Assembly: GCA_023525715.1 (NCBI GenBank)
Contig: CM042013.1
Coordinates: 76,181,494-76,245,493 of the forward strand
Reading direction: 5' to 3'
From: Cichorium intybus
Taxonomy: Eukaryota; Streptophyta; Magnoliopsida; Asterales; Asteraceae
DNA: 64,000 nucleotides
Shown: positions 1-11,566 of the stretch, piece after piece
Position numbering within the stretch: the first letter of the stretch is position 1
Layout: the number at the start of each line of letters is the position of its first letter
Program-made: the position numbers and the translations under genes
The notes under the pieces: model-generated
Seen by the model: only the letters and a program-made list of their open reading frames with translations
What the model was told of the DNA's origin: nothing
Databases searched by the model: none

Positions 1-93
1 TGACTTTTTATGAAATCCATAGAAATATATAACCATATGAAAATGGGGTGTTACAAGTTGGTATCGACGGAATGACGTTAGAGGGTAGATAAT
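1..93 (+). repeat. LTR-end-like fragment
   Basis: The stretch ending near position 54 (tatgaaaatggggtgttaca) is nearly the same as the LTR-like end at about 37850-37868, and both are followed by a TGGTATC tRNA-Met-like primer motif. It is therefore probably the 3' end of another LTR of the host family, cut by the window edge. The last 40 bases show nothing recognisable. Confidence 0.4.
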
Positions 94-1018
94 TGTGACA
101 ACCAAATTTTTTGTATAAGATAGAAAGTTGATGCTTAAATAGTTAAGTGTGATAACCAAGGGCAAAATAGTCAAAAGAGCTAAAAATAGAGTTTTATGTT
201 TTTAGACCATTAATTAGGATACAATGAAGTGTTACTTCTTTTGGAAATTTGCTTTAAAGATGTGAGGACAAAAATGGAATTTTGGGGACAAAAGTAAAGA
301 AAACTTTTGTCAATTCTTTAAAAATTTATATCTTAAAAATAAAAAAGGAATTGAGATAAAGTCCTCAAGGAGACTTTGGTAATATTTGAGATAACAAAAA
401 TATCGGAAAAAGATTCAAGTCATTTGGAGATGTAATAAAGAAGTTATGAGGCTTTTAAATTGGACCAAAAGTGACAAAACTGACAAAGGGTCATGTTTGG
501 GGTCTGTAATGTAAAATCTATAACGATTCAGACATAAATCATTAGGAGAAAGTTATTAAGTACATTCCCGCTTTTCTAAAGAAGTTTGCAAATTTTGGAT
601 CTCATATGAAGAAGTTATGATGGTGTGAAGTTTAAGGAAAAGATCAGGAAAATGTTACTAATTTTGCGAAGGCATGAAAGTAAGGGCATTTTGGTATTTT
701 TCAAAATTGACCGGTCAAAATCAGGAAACTTACAACCCGGTTTTGTGTTCCTGTGTGTGCAAACTCAGAAAAGAGGAAAACGAGATTCGGGGTGTTTTTT
801 TCGTCAACCAGAAAAGAAAAACAAGGGGAAAGAAAGAAAGGCAAGATCGAGAGGGAGGTTGAAATCAAGTATGTGCGTGCTTGATATTTTCAACGAGAGA
901 GGGTTATATGCGAATAGAAGCAAGGAGTCGGAGGGGAGAGCTGAAGCAGCGGCAGTAGGAGACCGCTGGGCGAAATTCTACGATGACAACCGCCATCGGA
1001 GCTACTGGTGGTGACCAC
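94..1018 (+). mobile_element. Left part of long degenerate host LTR-like repeat
   Basis: This is the DNA into which element B inserted. It begins with TGTGACAACC, a plausible LTR start for a chromovirus-type Ty3/gypsy element, and continues after B at 22826. The last five bases (ACCAC, 1014-1018) are B's target duplication, repeated at 22821-22825. A 129-codon ORF at 625-1014 has no recognisable domain and a skewed Lys/Arg composition, so I do not call it a gene. The left boundary is an inference; no second LTR was found to confirm it. Confidence 0.4.
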
Positions 1019-1427
1019 TGTTAGGATAAATTTAGTTGGTTTAATCTTTACATTTTATAGGGACCAAAAATGTTAAAAATCAAAGTTATAAGGGCTGTTT
1101 TTGGGTTTTTCGGTTGGGATCGAACAACCTATGCGTTGTTCGGTCTGGCCACTTTGTTGTTCGGCCCATGGGTTTTGTTGTTCGGTTATGGGCATGGGTA
1201 TAATTATGTGTCAAATGCACCCTTTAGAAGGGTTGGTCCTTGTTGGTCATTGTGTTGTTTTGGAGCCCTAGAAGATCATAGCAAATTCCTTGTCAAGCTC
1301 AAGAAACAACAACATCTTATGTACTAGTCTTTGATTTAATCAAGAGTGCATTGAAGGTGATTTCATTGTGTTCTTATTTTGTGGTTGATACCATTTATTG
1401 AAGATCTTAGAGTATTTGGGACGTACA
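1019..1427 (+). repeat. 5' LTR of element B
   Basis: It starts TGTTAGGATAAATTT and ends ACGTACA, 409 bp. It matches the 392-bp 3' LTR at 22429-22820 and, in reverse complement, the LTRs of element A. It carries several GTTGTTCGGT-like decamers and a decayed form of the hairpin described at 22530. Confidence 0.9.
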
Positions 1428-1429
1428 AT

Positions 1430-1441
1430 TGGTATCAGAGC
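1430..1441 (+). other. Primer-binding site of element B (tRNA-Met)
   Basis: TGGTATCAGAGC, the usual copia primer site complementary to the 3' end of initiator tRNA-Met, lies two bases after the 5' LTR end. It fixes B's orientation as plus. Confidence 0.85.
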
Positions 1442-1922
1442 TTGAAAACTTTTGTTTTTAAGTTTTTCGTATTAATCTCATATTACCTTTGCTTGGATAT
1501 TGAATATTTGATGGTTTTTGGGCTATTTTTGGACCGATTGATCGGAATTTTTGGTGTTTTTTTTCTTAATGTTCTTGGTGTTCTTGATAATCTTCAAGCA
1601 AAATCATCAAAAATCATGTTTTTGATATTAAAACGTCATTTGTGAGATCTAGATCTGATTTTCGTTGTTTGGTTTCGCTCCAGGAGTTGTTCGGTGGCCG
1701 CACTATAGCTTCTAGGGTTTTAAACGTTGCTCGGTTGAGCTGAAGGTTGCTCGGTCCGTTTACTGTTGTTCTGTCAGCCCAAATTTGAGTTGTTCGGTGT
1801 TTCTTTTAGGGTTTCAGTATTACTCGGTCTTATTAGTTGTTCGGTTCTTGTTTTTTTTAATTGTTCGATTGTTCGATTAATCGGTTTTTGTGGTTGTTCG
1901 GTTAAGGTTGAGGTTTTTCGGT
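1442..1922 (+). other. First part of element B untranslated leader
   Basis: This is the leader between the primer site and gag, interrupted at TCGGT (1918-1922) by element A and resumed at 18754. It is rich in degenerate GTTGTTCGGT motifs (about ten between 1680 and 1922) and has no coding signal. Confidence 0.6.
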
Positions 1923-2336
1923 TGTAAGTCCCAAATACTCTCAACATCTTCAATAAATGGTATCAATTAATCACAAGAAATCACCTTCAGTGCACTCTTG
2001 ATGTAGATCAAAGACTAGTACATAAGATGTTTTGATTGCTTGAGCTTTTACAAGGATTTTGCTAATCATCTTCTAGAGCTCCAAAACAATCAACAAGGAC
2101 CAACCCTCTACAAGGAGGACTCAACACCTACTTATACCTAGCACCTATGGACCGATCAACACACCCACATGGGCTGCCGATTGATGGACTAGACCGAACA
2201 ACAAGATGGCCTGACCGAACAACCCATAGGTTCTTCGGTTCCAATCGAAAAACCCATAAAAAGCACATATCTTTGATATTTAACATTTTTAGTCCCTATA
2301 AATCAAAGATTAAACCAACTAAATTAATTCCTAACA
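1923..2336 (-). repeat. 3' LTR of element A
   Basis: On the minus strand it starts TGTTAGGAATTAATT and ends GGGACTTACA, 414 bp. It is an inverted copy of B's LTR at 1019-1427, only 495 bp away, so the two form a large imperfect palindrome. Confidence 0.92.
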
Positions 2337-2349
2337 ATCTCCCCCTTGG
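2337..2349 (-). other. Polypurine tract of element A
   Basis: On the minus strand the sequence is AAGGGGGAGAT directly before the LTR start TGTTAG, the normal plus-strand primer position. A second, weaker tract (TTGAGGGGAG on the minus strand) lies near 2421-2430. Confidence 0.75.
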
Positions 2350-4116
2350 TTTAATGCTTTCATTTATTACAACAGGGTTCTCGTAGGCTTCAGTTGAACA
2401 CTGAAAATAATTTTTAACAAACTCCCCTCAATATAACAATCTCCTTCTTAGCTGGAAAACCTTCCTCTTAGCAGGTGACAGGAGTGAATGTTGATGGAAT
2501 TCAACACATTGTAGTGACAGCTTTGTCTTCGATGCAGGTTGTCATCAGATTTAGCTTTGAAGTTCCTTAGGCTTCAGTAAGTGTCCCGAATCAACACATC
2601 CAGCTTTTGATTTGACTTTGACATTGACTGGAGTCTGATTCAAAATCTCTTCACTAGATCTCTTCAGTTGTTAATGTAGTGATAAGTTGACTGAAGACGA
2701 ATATAACAACTTCTCACATAGAATTCAGCTTCACCTTCTTCGGCAACAAACTTTGTGTCGAAAATCTTAAACGTTGCATTTATCTAGCTCTTCTCGATAC
2801 GTTCAGTGACCGCAAATCCTGTGGGTCATGGAGTTATAAACTCTCACCACAGTTTTTCAAGGATTCATCCTTGGCTCAGAATGAAACTTCTCGCAGTATC
2901 TGTGTGAACCCGGAAGAACGCACTGCGATTGTTTGAGTATCGGTGAACTACTCGTGGCCATTTTGATATTGGCCCCTGCGTATCCTTGATCAAAGATCTC
3001 AATGCTGTTTTCAAGTTGACAAGTCAACTTGGCTCTTGGCGAGACATTTCAATGGTATCCAAACTCTGCGGAGTGTACCATTCTAGTGCCAATTTTGAAT
3101 CACGTAAAGTTGTTGTGGTCTCACAGCTATTGTAGTAAACAACAACGATCATTGACCCAGAGTTTTAATGTTTCATCAATGTGAGGTAATATCACTTTGA
3201 GTCACAAACATCTTGTTTAGAAGAAGTTTAGGTCAAGAGTGGTATGAGCGTGTAATATGTCTTGGTTATTAGATATACCTATCGGCTAGATTTTCAAATT
3301 GTCATCAGTGTATGGTTTATTACATTGAATCATCCAACTATTGAATTTAGAAGCTTTGTATGTAAGAATAGTTGTTGATGCCTCACATCTACTACTTGTG
3401 TTGTAGCAGAGATCACTAGCATAGAGTTTCGAAATATCATCACCAGTTGGTTTTAAACGGTGAGTCGTGTATTTCTTGAACCAGAAATATAGAGATGGTT
3501 AAGAATGGATTGGTGCGTGTGATAGATTACGGTACGCAATCTAACCATCGGCACAGATTTTTTAACTCTCGAGTTTGAGTGGTTTCTCTCAAAGCGTCTA
3601 GAAGTTGATGTTACATAAGAAAAACTTTAGATTGGGTCAAGAAAAGTTGTCAGTGTTTCACACTTTTTGAGGTGTAACAATGAGGATCACTAACACTTAA
3701 AAGTTACCTCAGCAGTGAGTGGTTTAACTTAGTGCGTCGTCGGTATGTAAAAATGTTTTTGGATTTTTTTAAGTTTTAAGGAAAGATATGAAAATTATAA
3801 AAAAAGTCTTAAATCTTTTTGTATTTTTAAGTTTTGTAATATTTTTTTGTTTTTCTTGAAACCAATTGTAGTTACACATAATTTTCTGATACCACTTGTA
3901 TATATATATAAAAAAATGAAAATATTTATGTATTTTTGAAATTTTCTGATTTTTGTTTTGTTTTCAAAAAGTTTCGAAGAAACCTTGGACTGAGTCAAAA
4001 TTTTTGATTTGTTTTTCTTCTCCCTATAAATTTGTGCATGGGAAGAATAGCGAAATTAAAAGATGAAAAAATTTAACTAAAAAAATAAAGTAAAAGAAAT
4101 ATTTACAGAATTGATT
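2350..4116 (-). other. Long non-coding tail of element A
   Basis: About 1.75 kb lie between the RNase H stop and the polypurine tract, with no supported ORF. The whole block is matched in inverted orientation by B at about 20740-22428. Some Sireviruses carry an envelope-like ORF here; none is visible in either copy. Confidence 0.6.
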
Positions 4117-4724
4117 TTAACAATCAGTGAAACGTATCATTTTGAGCATTTCGACCAGCACATTGAATCGAGCTTTTGCAACCGCTTTTGTGAACAAGTC
4201 TGCCACATTGTTATCTGTGTGAACTTTATCCAAATGAATTAATTTTCGTTTGTAGCAATCTCTGATAAAATGAATTTTAATATCAATGTGCTTAGTCTTA
4301 GAATGTTGGACCGGGTTTTTAACAATTTGGATAGCGGCCTCATTGTCGCAGAATGTAGGAGTATCAAGAAAGTTCATACCATAATCAAGGAGTTGATGCT
4401 GCATCCAAATGACCTGAGAACAACAAGCCGAGGCAGCAACATACTCAGCTTCAGCTGTAGACGTTGACACGGTCTGTTGCTTTCTACATTGCCAATAAAT
4501 CAATCTATCTCCTAGAAACTGAAATCTAACACTGGTGGACTTTATGTCAATCTCACACGCTCCATAGTTGCTATCCGAAAAAGCGTAAAGATCAAATTCA
4601 TGATTCTTTGGATACTTGAGACCAAATTTTGGTCTCCCTTTAAGGTATCTAAAGATCCGTTTGATAGCATCAAGATGAGAAGGTTTAGGATTAGCCTGAT
4701 AGCGAGCCCACTAGAAAACTTCAA
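4117..4724 (-). pseudogene. Element A RNase H domain
   Basis: This is the copia RNase H that would remove RNA from the RNA/DNA hybrid during reverse transcription. In two frames it shows FSDSNYGAC (first Asp), STAEAEY (Glu) and FCDNEAA (second Asp), then KTKHIDIKIHF and VADLFTKAV, the usual C-terminal end of a copia polyprotein. All three acidic catalytic residues seem present, but the domain is frameshifted from the RT. The final stop near 4117 is probably the natural polyprotein end. Confidence 0.85.
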
Positions 4725-5947
4725 AAACGATATCCGGTCTGCTAGCAGTCAGGTACATTAACGAACCGATCATCGAACGATAATACGTTTGATCGACAGA
4801 TTGGTCATCTGAGTCTGAAGATAACAGAGGAGTCTGAAGATAACAGAGGTCGCTCAGCCATTGGAGTGTTAGCCTCTTTCGCATCCTTGAAACCGAACTT
4901 TGCAAGAATGTCCTCCCCATACTTCGCTTGACGAAGCAGGATACCCGTTGAACTTTGTTTAACTTGTAACCCGAGAAACATCGTCATCTCTCCCAACGAA
5001 CGCATCTCGAACCTTTTCTTCATCACCAACTCAAACTCTTTGCACAGAACTTCTCTTGTTGAACCAAAGATGATGTCATCCACATAGATCTGGACAACAA
5101 TTTGATCATCATCTTGGCGCTTGATGAACAATTTCTGATCAATTCTTCTGCGAGTATTACCGTGTTGTAGCAAATGTTCCGTCAAGGTAGCATACCAAGC
5201 ACGAGGAGCTTGATGCAGACCATAGAGGGCATTATCAAGCTTGTAGACGTCATTGGGAAACTTAGAGTTGACAAAACCAGGAGGTTGATCAACAAAAATT
5301 TCCTCTTTCACCTCACCGTATAGGAAATCCGTCTTGACGTCCATTCGATAAACAGTAAAGTTCATATATGATGCGTAGGCAAGGAAGATCTGAATCGCTT
5401 CAAGTCGCGCCACTGGAGCATAAACTTCCGTGTAATCAAGTCCTTCAATCTGGCTAAAACCATGAACCACGAGGCGTGCCTTATTACATACAATTATTCC
5501 AGAATTATCTTGCTTGTTGCGAAACACCCATCTTGAATCTAAAGCTTTTTTACCTTTGGGTAGTTCCACCAGTTTCCAGACGTTCAACTTTTCAAACTGA
5601 TTAAGCTCTTCATGCATGGCATCCACCCAACTTGGTTCATTGAGTGTCATCTCTATGTTCTTCGGCTCAATTTGGGAGATAAAGCACGAATGGAGACACT
5701 CGTTGACTTGACCACTTTGGCTTATGGTAAGAACACCATCATCCAGAGGGCCAATAACATTATCAATTGGATAGTCCCGTTGAATTCTTGAAGGAATAGC
5801 ATATTGAAGCGAAGCAGTTGAAAGAGGAAGATTGGTTATATTCTCAACTCTGTCTGAGCCTGAAGCACCTCTATCAGAATCTTTGAAGTCATGTGAGGTA
5901 CTTGCAATGTACTCATCAGGAATTCGTTCAGGAAAGAGAGAATCCAT
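4711..5947 (-). pseudogene. Element A reverse transcriptase domain
   Basis: This is the copia RT (RVT_2 family), which makes cDNA from element RNA. In order: EPSWVDAMHEELNQFEKL, the switch region WKLVELPKGKKALDSRWVFR, YRMDVKTDFLYGEV (first Asp region), DQPPGF, ALYGLHQAPRAWY, the catalytic QIYVDDIIFGS, and LGEMTMFLGLQVKQ. The frame is clean for 380 codons (5947 to 4805), then shifts at a 19-bp tandem duplication (4813-4850). It resumes with RSMIGSLMYLTASRPDI in another frame. The catalytic YVDD is intact, so loss of function came from the later frame breaks. Confidence 0.92.
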
Positions 5948-6280
5948 GAGAGTATAGTCAAAAAGATCAGCAGGTTCAGGTTGAATAACATCTTCAGGAG
6001 TTGTTCATTTTTCAACAAATGGGGTATCGCCAACAACTTGGGATGAGGCTACAGGAGCATTTTCAGTTATGGTAGTAGAATCAGGGGATCCACCGTCATC
6101 ATGAATAGGATTTTCAAGAATGATTGACGGAGTAAAAAGATCTGGAATAACATCACCTGAAACAACATCAGAAAGCACATAGAAAGGTTTAAACAAGTCA
6201 GCATAATCAAACAACCAGTCGGGTCTAACACGAGCATCAGTGGGCTTCTCTTCTAGCCACCGCACATCATATGATTCCAC
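5948..6280 (-). pseudogene. Element A linker between integrase and RT
   Basis: A low-complexity acidic and Ser/Thr/Pro-rich stretch (for example PIHDDGGSPDSTTITEN) in fragments in two frames joins integrase to RT. It has no catalytic motif. Such linkers are normal in copia polyproteins and evolve fast. Confidence 0.55.
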
Positions 6281-7170
6281 AATCTAGTTTGTCGCCTTGT
6301 TTTACACTCGATACGCAGTTTTACTTGCATATCCAATGAAGTAGCAATCATCCGCTTTGGTGTTGAACTTCGCAGTAGCTTCAAGGTGAAGAAGAGTGCA
6401 AGGGCAGCCAAAGTACGAAAATGTGAAACATTGGGCTTACGACCATAAAGAATATCGTAAGGTGTCTTCATTTGAGGTTTGTTGATGACGACACGATTTT
6501 CAACATAACAGGCTGTGTTGATGGCTTCAGTCCAAAATATCACTTGCAGTTGAGAATCACACAGCATGGTACGAGCAGCATCAATAAGAGTTTTGTTTCG
6601 ACGCCCAACAACACCAGTCTGTTGAGGTGTACGAGCAGCACTGTGCTATCGCAGGATACCTTTATCTACATAAAACTTGTTCAATACCGCATTCTTGAAT
6701 TCTGTTCCATTATGGCATCCAAGAGGGTTCAGCTTATGATTCGTTTGATTTTCAATAAGCTTGATGAACCTAATGACCAGCTCTGCAGTTTCACGTTTGT
6801 TCTTTAAGAAGAAAACCCAGGTAAAACGTGAGTAATCATCAATGATAACTAAACAATAAGAGCTGCGATTGAGACTGATAACATTAAGCGGGCCAAATAG
6901 ATCCATGTGAATCAGCTGAAGAATCGAATCAATGGAATTGGTCAGCTTGGGCTTGTGTGACTTTCTGTGATGTTTGCCTTGAGCACAGGCAACACATTTC
7001 TCAAATGTGATGAAGTCCTTGATTGGAAGTCCTTGAACCATGTTGTTCTTTGCTAGACGATTCAGATTCTTTGCATTGGCATGACCAAGACGTTTACGCC
7101 ACCACATAGCACTTTGCTCAGCAGCTCTTGAGATTAAGCAGGTGACGTTTTTTGGAGTGTTGTGATTCAT
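6253..7170 (-). pseudogene. Element A integrase (GAG_pre-integrase plus rve core)
   Basis: The pre-integrase zinc-binding part is visible (WWRKRLGHANAKNL, then CVACAQGKHHRKSH). The core follows: IHMDLFGPL (first catalytic Asp), FTWVFFLKNKRETAE, then GCHNGTEFKN where copia integrases normally have SDNGTEF, so the second catalytic Asp reads His. The third part of the core falls in a frameshift; the following region (YVENRVVINK, TPYDILYGRKPN) is readable in the 6253-6567 ORF. Integrase would insert the cDNA into chromosomes; this copy is doubly inactivated. Confidence 0.9.
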
Positions 7171-7203
7171 GTCGATGATGTAAGCACTGCTTTTTCGTTC
7201 TGA

Positions 7204-7565
7204 TCAAACAAGAATCCACTCCTCTGGAATTACTACACCGGGTTTGAGAATCAGACATTCATTCTTTGTGAAGTGGGTTGAAAAACCCTTATCACATATT
7301 TGAGAAACGTTCAACAGACTGTGCTTGAGCTCAGGTACAAAATTGACGTTCTCAAATTTCAACACACCATTTGACACCTTCCCCATCTGTGTGATCATCG
7401 CTTTTTCACCTCCCGCAAAGCAACACTGATATTCCTCCGTAACTGTTCCTGCACAAGTCACGAGATCAATTAGATTTAGGCACCCAGTCCATACGGAAAC
7501 TGGGTTGACCTTTACTATCAATACATTTAATAGATTCAAAACTCATGTCACGTTGATCAAATAAT
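7204..7565 (-). pseudogene. Element A protease/pre-integrase remnant beside the C insertion
   Basis: In minus orientation, directly after the C insertion, a gag-end motif FRMDWVPKSN is readable, then a stop, then FAGGEKAMITQMGKVSNG, NFVPELKHSLLNVSQICD and CLILKPG. The last parts match the segment between protease and integrase in copia polyproteins. The catalytic DSG of the protease is not visible, so it seems deleted. The reading frame up to the insertion point is collinear with A's gag at 15109, which supports C as a clean insertion. Confidence 0.6.
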
Positions 7566-7570
7566 GGTGA

Positions 7571-8311
7571 TGAAAGGATTTATGCAAATCTATGAACTAA
7601 AAACCCTAAGTTCACATGCAACCTATAAGGATCTATGTTTCTTCTAATTGAACATATAACCAATTCTTAAAGGCATAAGAAAAAAATTAACTAAAAGAAT
7701 GAATCAGAAAAACTAACTTTTAGGTTTTCTTGGAAGCCAACCAACACAAGCTAGGAAGTAGGTCACAAAAATTCCAGAGAGATTTTTGAGAGTTGGCGCA
7801 GAATAAAAGGTTCCCCAGGGTCCCTATTTATAGTTCCAAACAGATAACCAGATAAGCCTTTAGAGATAAACCTTTTTGAATTCAAATTAAGATAAACCTT
7901 TATCTTAATAATTCAAACCTACTTATCTACTAATTATCAAAATCGAAAATTATATATATCCATATATAAATTTCACTGGTTATACACTCACTTGAATTGC
8001 CACTTACTCAACTATTGAATAATTACAATTTCAGTCCCTGCACCTTTAATTAATTAAATTAATCACCAAATTAATTACTGATTAATTTTTAATTAATTAA
8101 TATAGTTTCTAATTAATATATTATCACTTTAATATATTAATAAACTATTTATTTAATTTCTATTGATTTATTAATCACATAATAAATCAATCTTTCTCTC
8201 TACTGAATTTTCTAAAAAACCTCCAGCTATGAGGGCAACCCAAATGGATTATGCTACTATTAATTAGGCAAATGCTAATTATTAGTAATGGCTTAGATAC
8301 CAAATCCAATA
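7571..8311 (-). repeat. 3' LTR of element C
   Basis: 741 bp; the plus strand reads TGAAAGGATTTATGC at the left and ATCCAATA at the right, where the other LTR has ATCCAACA. A TATA-like box (CTATAAATAG on the minus strand) is at 7824-7833. It lacks about 30 bp present in the other LTR near 14500, so the two copies have diverged. Confidence 0.92.
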
Positions 8312-8321
8312 GTCTCCCACT
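8312..8321 (-). other. Polypurine tract of element C
   Basis: On the minus strand AAGTGGGAGAC precedes the LTR, the same tract as in D (34849-34858) and E (60892-60901). Confidence 0.75.
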
Positions 8322-9389
8322 TGGATAAGTCTATGACTAAAATTACTAATTTATCCTCTAATTAATCAGCAAATTGTAGCTTCCTAGAAATTGCTGCCGA
8401 ACTTTGACCTAGTCAGTTCTGTCCATAGATAAGTGATCATATAATCCTTCGTCCATTCAGACACGAGACATGAATTGAGATCAATCTCTGTCCGATACTC
8501 TATTTCCCGATTTCCGATTATGCTTATGGCTTTGGAACTTCTAATTGAACACATCAATTTAGTCCAGGCTGGCCAGCGCTTTAGTCAACTTCAAAATCAT
8601 CGAGCGGCCTACAGATATCTGTTTCCCATCAGGGTCAAGAAACGAATAAGCTTCGACTCATATGCTTATATCTTTTACCAGTCAAATCATTCACAACAAC
8701 ACGTTTTATAACATCGAGTTACCGATGCTTTTTCGTGATATCAATGAACAACTTCCTTGTAAATTATAACTCATATCTCTCCACTTCAAGATCATAAGAT
8801 ATTATCGTCTCAAAATTGCTTGTGATATAATCCATGAAGCAATATATTGAGCGTGGGCTTATCCAATACTCAAATCTATATTTCTAAGTACTCATGAACG
8901 TTGTAGCAATCCTATTGCTATGTCTAACTCCTTAGACAGTCTACAAACCAATTCATGACAGTCTTGATTCAATACTCACTTCCCAATGTATGAGCGACTA
9001 TCGACCTATCTGAATAATTAAATTATTCGGGAAGTAAAATATGCGAAAGTGAAACATAAAGATCTAACTGGCAGCTACTCCTGCTTATTACCAAGTCTCC
9101 ACAAGGTAATCACCAAGTCGGATCTTGTCATAAACTATTATCGGTTTCAAGATTTCTTTTAAACTTTCAATTCTAATTTTATGGGTATGTCTTTTTGAAT
9201 CTTTCACTCTTTCTATGTATCCAAAGTATCTTATAAAGATACACTTTATCGCAGATGATCCAATCGGATGCTCTTCCGATGACATCTCAATATGTTATCC
9301 TGTCTTTTTCTCTCCAAACTCCATTCTCGTAATGTGTACTGTGACTTCCTATGGTTCTCGGGGTCTTTAATCTACTTGACTACGCCATA

Positions 9390-9455
9390 AGACTATTTCG
9401 AGGTGCTATGATGTGCCGGTGAACCACACGCGCTCCATCAGAATACCAACAAGAT
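9390..9455 (-). other. Stem-loop with family loop motif, body copy 1 (element C)
   Basis: The loop sequence lies at 9413-9438 (plus strand GTGCCGGTGAACCACACGCG, then CTCCAT). The arms GGTGCTATGATG and CATCAGAATACC pair imperfectly. The same structure is at 61985-62035 in E. Confidence 0.6.
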
Positions 9456-9789
9456 TCTTTAACCATGAAGTCCTTTAACATCATGTCCTGACGTTAATAA
9501 TTACCACTTTGAAAAATCTTTCAAATCAACAATATCAGTTTCACCCAAATCATTTTTCAATGAATTCTCACATGAGTTCAAACAATCCATCCAGTATTCC
9601 CAGCCAGACAATGTCCTTACTATGCCCTAAGCATCAAGTCATCAGGATATGTTCATGACATTATGATCGATCCAAGAAACTTGTGGAACCCTATCCAATC
9701 TTATTCCAAACCATTTCGGAATCCAAAGATTATTTATAATCCTTATGTCATGATTTTCGAAAAAACTATTTCCTTTCGGAGACTCTTCT

Positions 9790-10125
9790 GATGCATCTTG
9801 AATCTTATCAAGATTATGCTTACAATGGCTAGGTATATGCTGACGATTTCATCTATCCAATAAAATGTTTGTGAATTATGTGAGTATGTTGCACCTTCTT
9901 TATTTCTTTCATGCCAAGTCATCACACTTTGCAATGATAAGAAACTCCTTTTCTGGGGCTATGCATCTTGAATCTCATCAAGATCATCTTGGCAGAGTTT
10001 TGATCTATCTCATAGACGTTTACAACCACCTTAGTATGTCGTATCTCTATTAAGTCTTTCATAGCCATCCGTCTCTTAACAACAAGTCATTACACTTTGT
10101 AATGAAAAGAGACGTTTCCTAGAAA
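9790..10125 (-). repeat. Tandem duplication of about 170 bp in element C body
   Basis: Two diverged units start with GATGCATCTTGAATCT at 9790 and GGCTATGCATCTTGAATC at 9957. Each ends with a short inverted repeat around CACTTTGCAATGA or CACTTTGTAATGA. The same duplication is in E at about 62390-62665, so it predates the split of the copies. Confidence 0.7.
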
Positions 10126-10377
10126 CAGTATGTAACCCACACATGGAGATAGTAGATAACGGCAAGACTCCCACTCGCTTTAACACAGTTATGGACTATT
10201 CACACAATCCAGCACTTATGGCACATTTTGAGAATCCAAACCTTTCTGACAACTTAATGGAAATCTTTCAGCGCTTTCTCAAAATCCAATCCTTTGGCAT
10301 ATTTTTGAGAATCTGAATATCCTTTCTTGCGAGATGCCCGTGGGGAAATCCAGGGCTAGTGTACCTTTGTACTGTGA

Positions 10378-10450
10378 CACTCTTTGTGAGTCCATATTAG
10401 TGTACCGGTGATCCACACACGCTCCACTAATGATTCACAATGTGCCATAC
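10378..10450 (-). other. Stem-loop with family loop motif, body copy 2 (element C)
   Basis: The loop motif is at 10400-10427 (GTACCGGTGATCCACACACG on the plus strand). The arms TGTGAGTCCATATTAGTG and CACTAATGATTCACAATGTG pair. E has the same at about 62948-63010 with compensating arm changes. Confidence 0.65.
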
Positions 10451-11566
10451 AATATCCTTTTGGATTTCATCCTCTATCGAGAGTGCTTCTACCGGAATCA
10501 ATTACTTGACTCTGAGTATCGTCTCACTTAACCAGATGTTCTGAAGGTATGTATCTGTCCATGTTTATTTATTTTGATTATTCAGTTACTCCCACTGGTT
10601 TTTAGACCAGGTGTAAAATCAATCAAATTTCCACACAGACTATTTCTCGCCCTAAGGTTCTCTTGTTTGGGAGCAACTAGGCTCACCAATTATTCCAAGT
10701 AGTCGGATTGTAAATACGTACCAACTATAGTGTTTTACCACCAGTCTGTATGTCACCCTGATCATAACTACTTATGATGGTGATCAATACTACTGGTCAA
10801 GAGGAGATTATGTTAGTTGTAAATACAGAAATCTGATTACTGCTCCAAGCCTAGTGATGACTAAAGGTTCTTTCACTTGGCTAATCCTGAACTCATTCAG
10901 GACTATCCCAACTCCCACTGTTTCCTTAGAACATGAGTTCTTTCTAAAAGAGCTCTTATTTTACAGTTGCAGCGGGATAGCCAATGAAATGACATTACTG
11001 ATCATGTTCAGGCTAGTCATGAGGTTCAGAAGAACACTACAAGACCCTGGACTTTCTATGTACAAGTGGGATAATCCCAGCTTTACATTTCAGACAGTGT
11101 CTGCAAGACCTACTTAGTCTAGGATGTGGTCTGAATACGGTTTATATGGTCTGACTGGTTTTTCAATTCATCAGAAACCAATTGACGATGTATCTCATGC
11201 ATCGAGGATCGAACTATTTCGATTAAAGCTCCATTATCTTCCCTAAGACACATTATAACCATTAATGTTCTTGGAAGAGAATAAACTATGAAACATTTCT
11301 CAGTTTATGATGTCACTCAGGTTCTGTGGATCTCATACTTCCTTTGAAATCCTTGAACTGTTCAAGGTTTCAATTTAATTGCTTATTTTGATAAGCGAAG
11401 CCATATTCGTCATATTGATTGACAAATATCGTGAAGTATAAACACTCGTGTTGCATTTGAAGATTTGGGCAATACACATCAATTGATGTGTCCGTTGCTC
11501 ATGGTCTTGACGTCTTTTACATCTCTATGTAAATTTATGACTTTGTTAATTTTGTTCAAGACTTGC

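Noticed and set aside
625..1014. 129-codon ORF rich in Lys and Arg
   Set aside because: No domain, odd composition, lies in LTR-like host repeat and runs into the B insertion point; probably chance.
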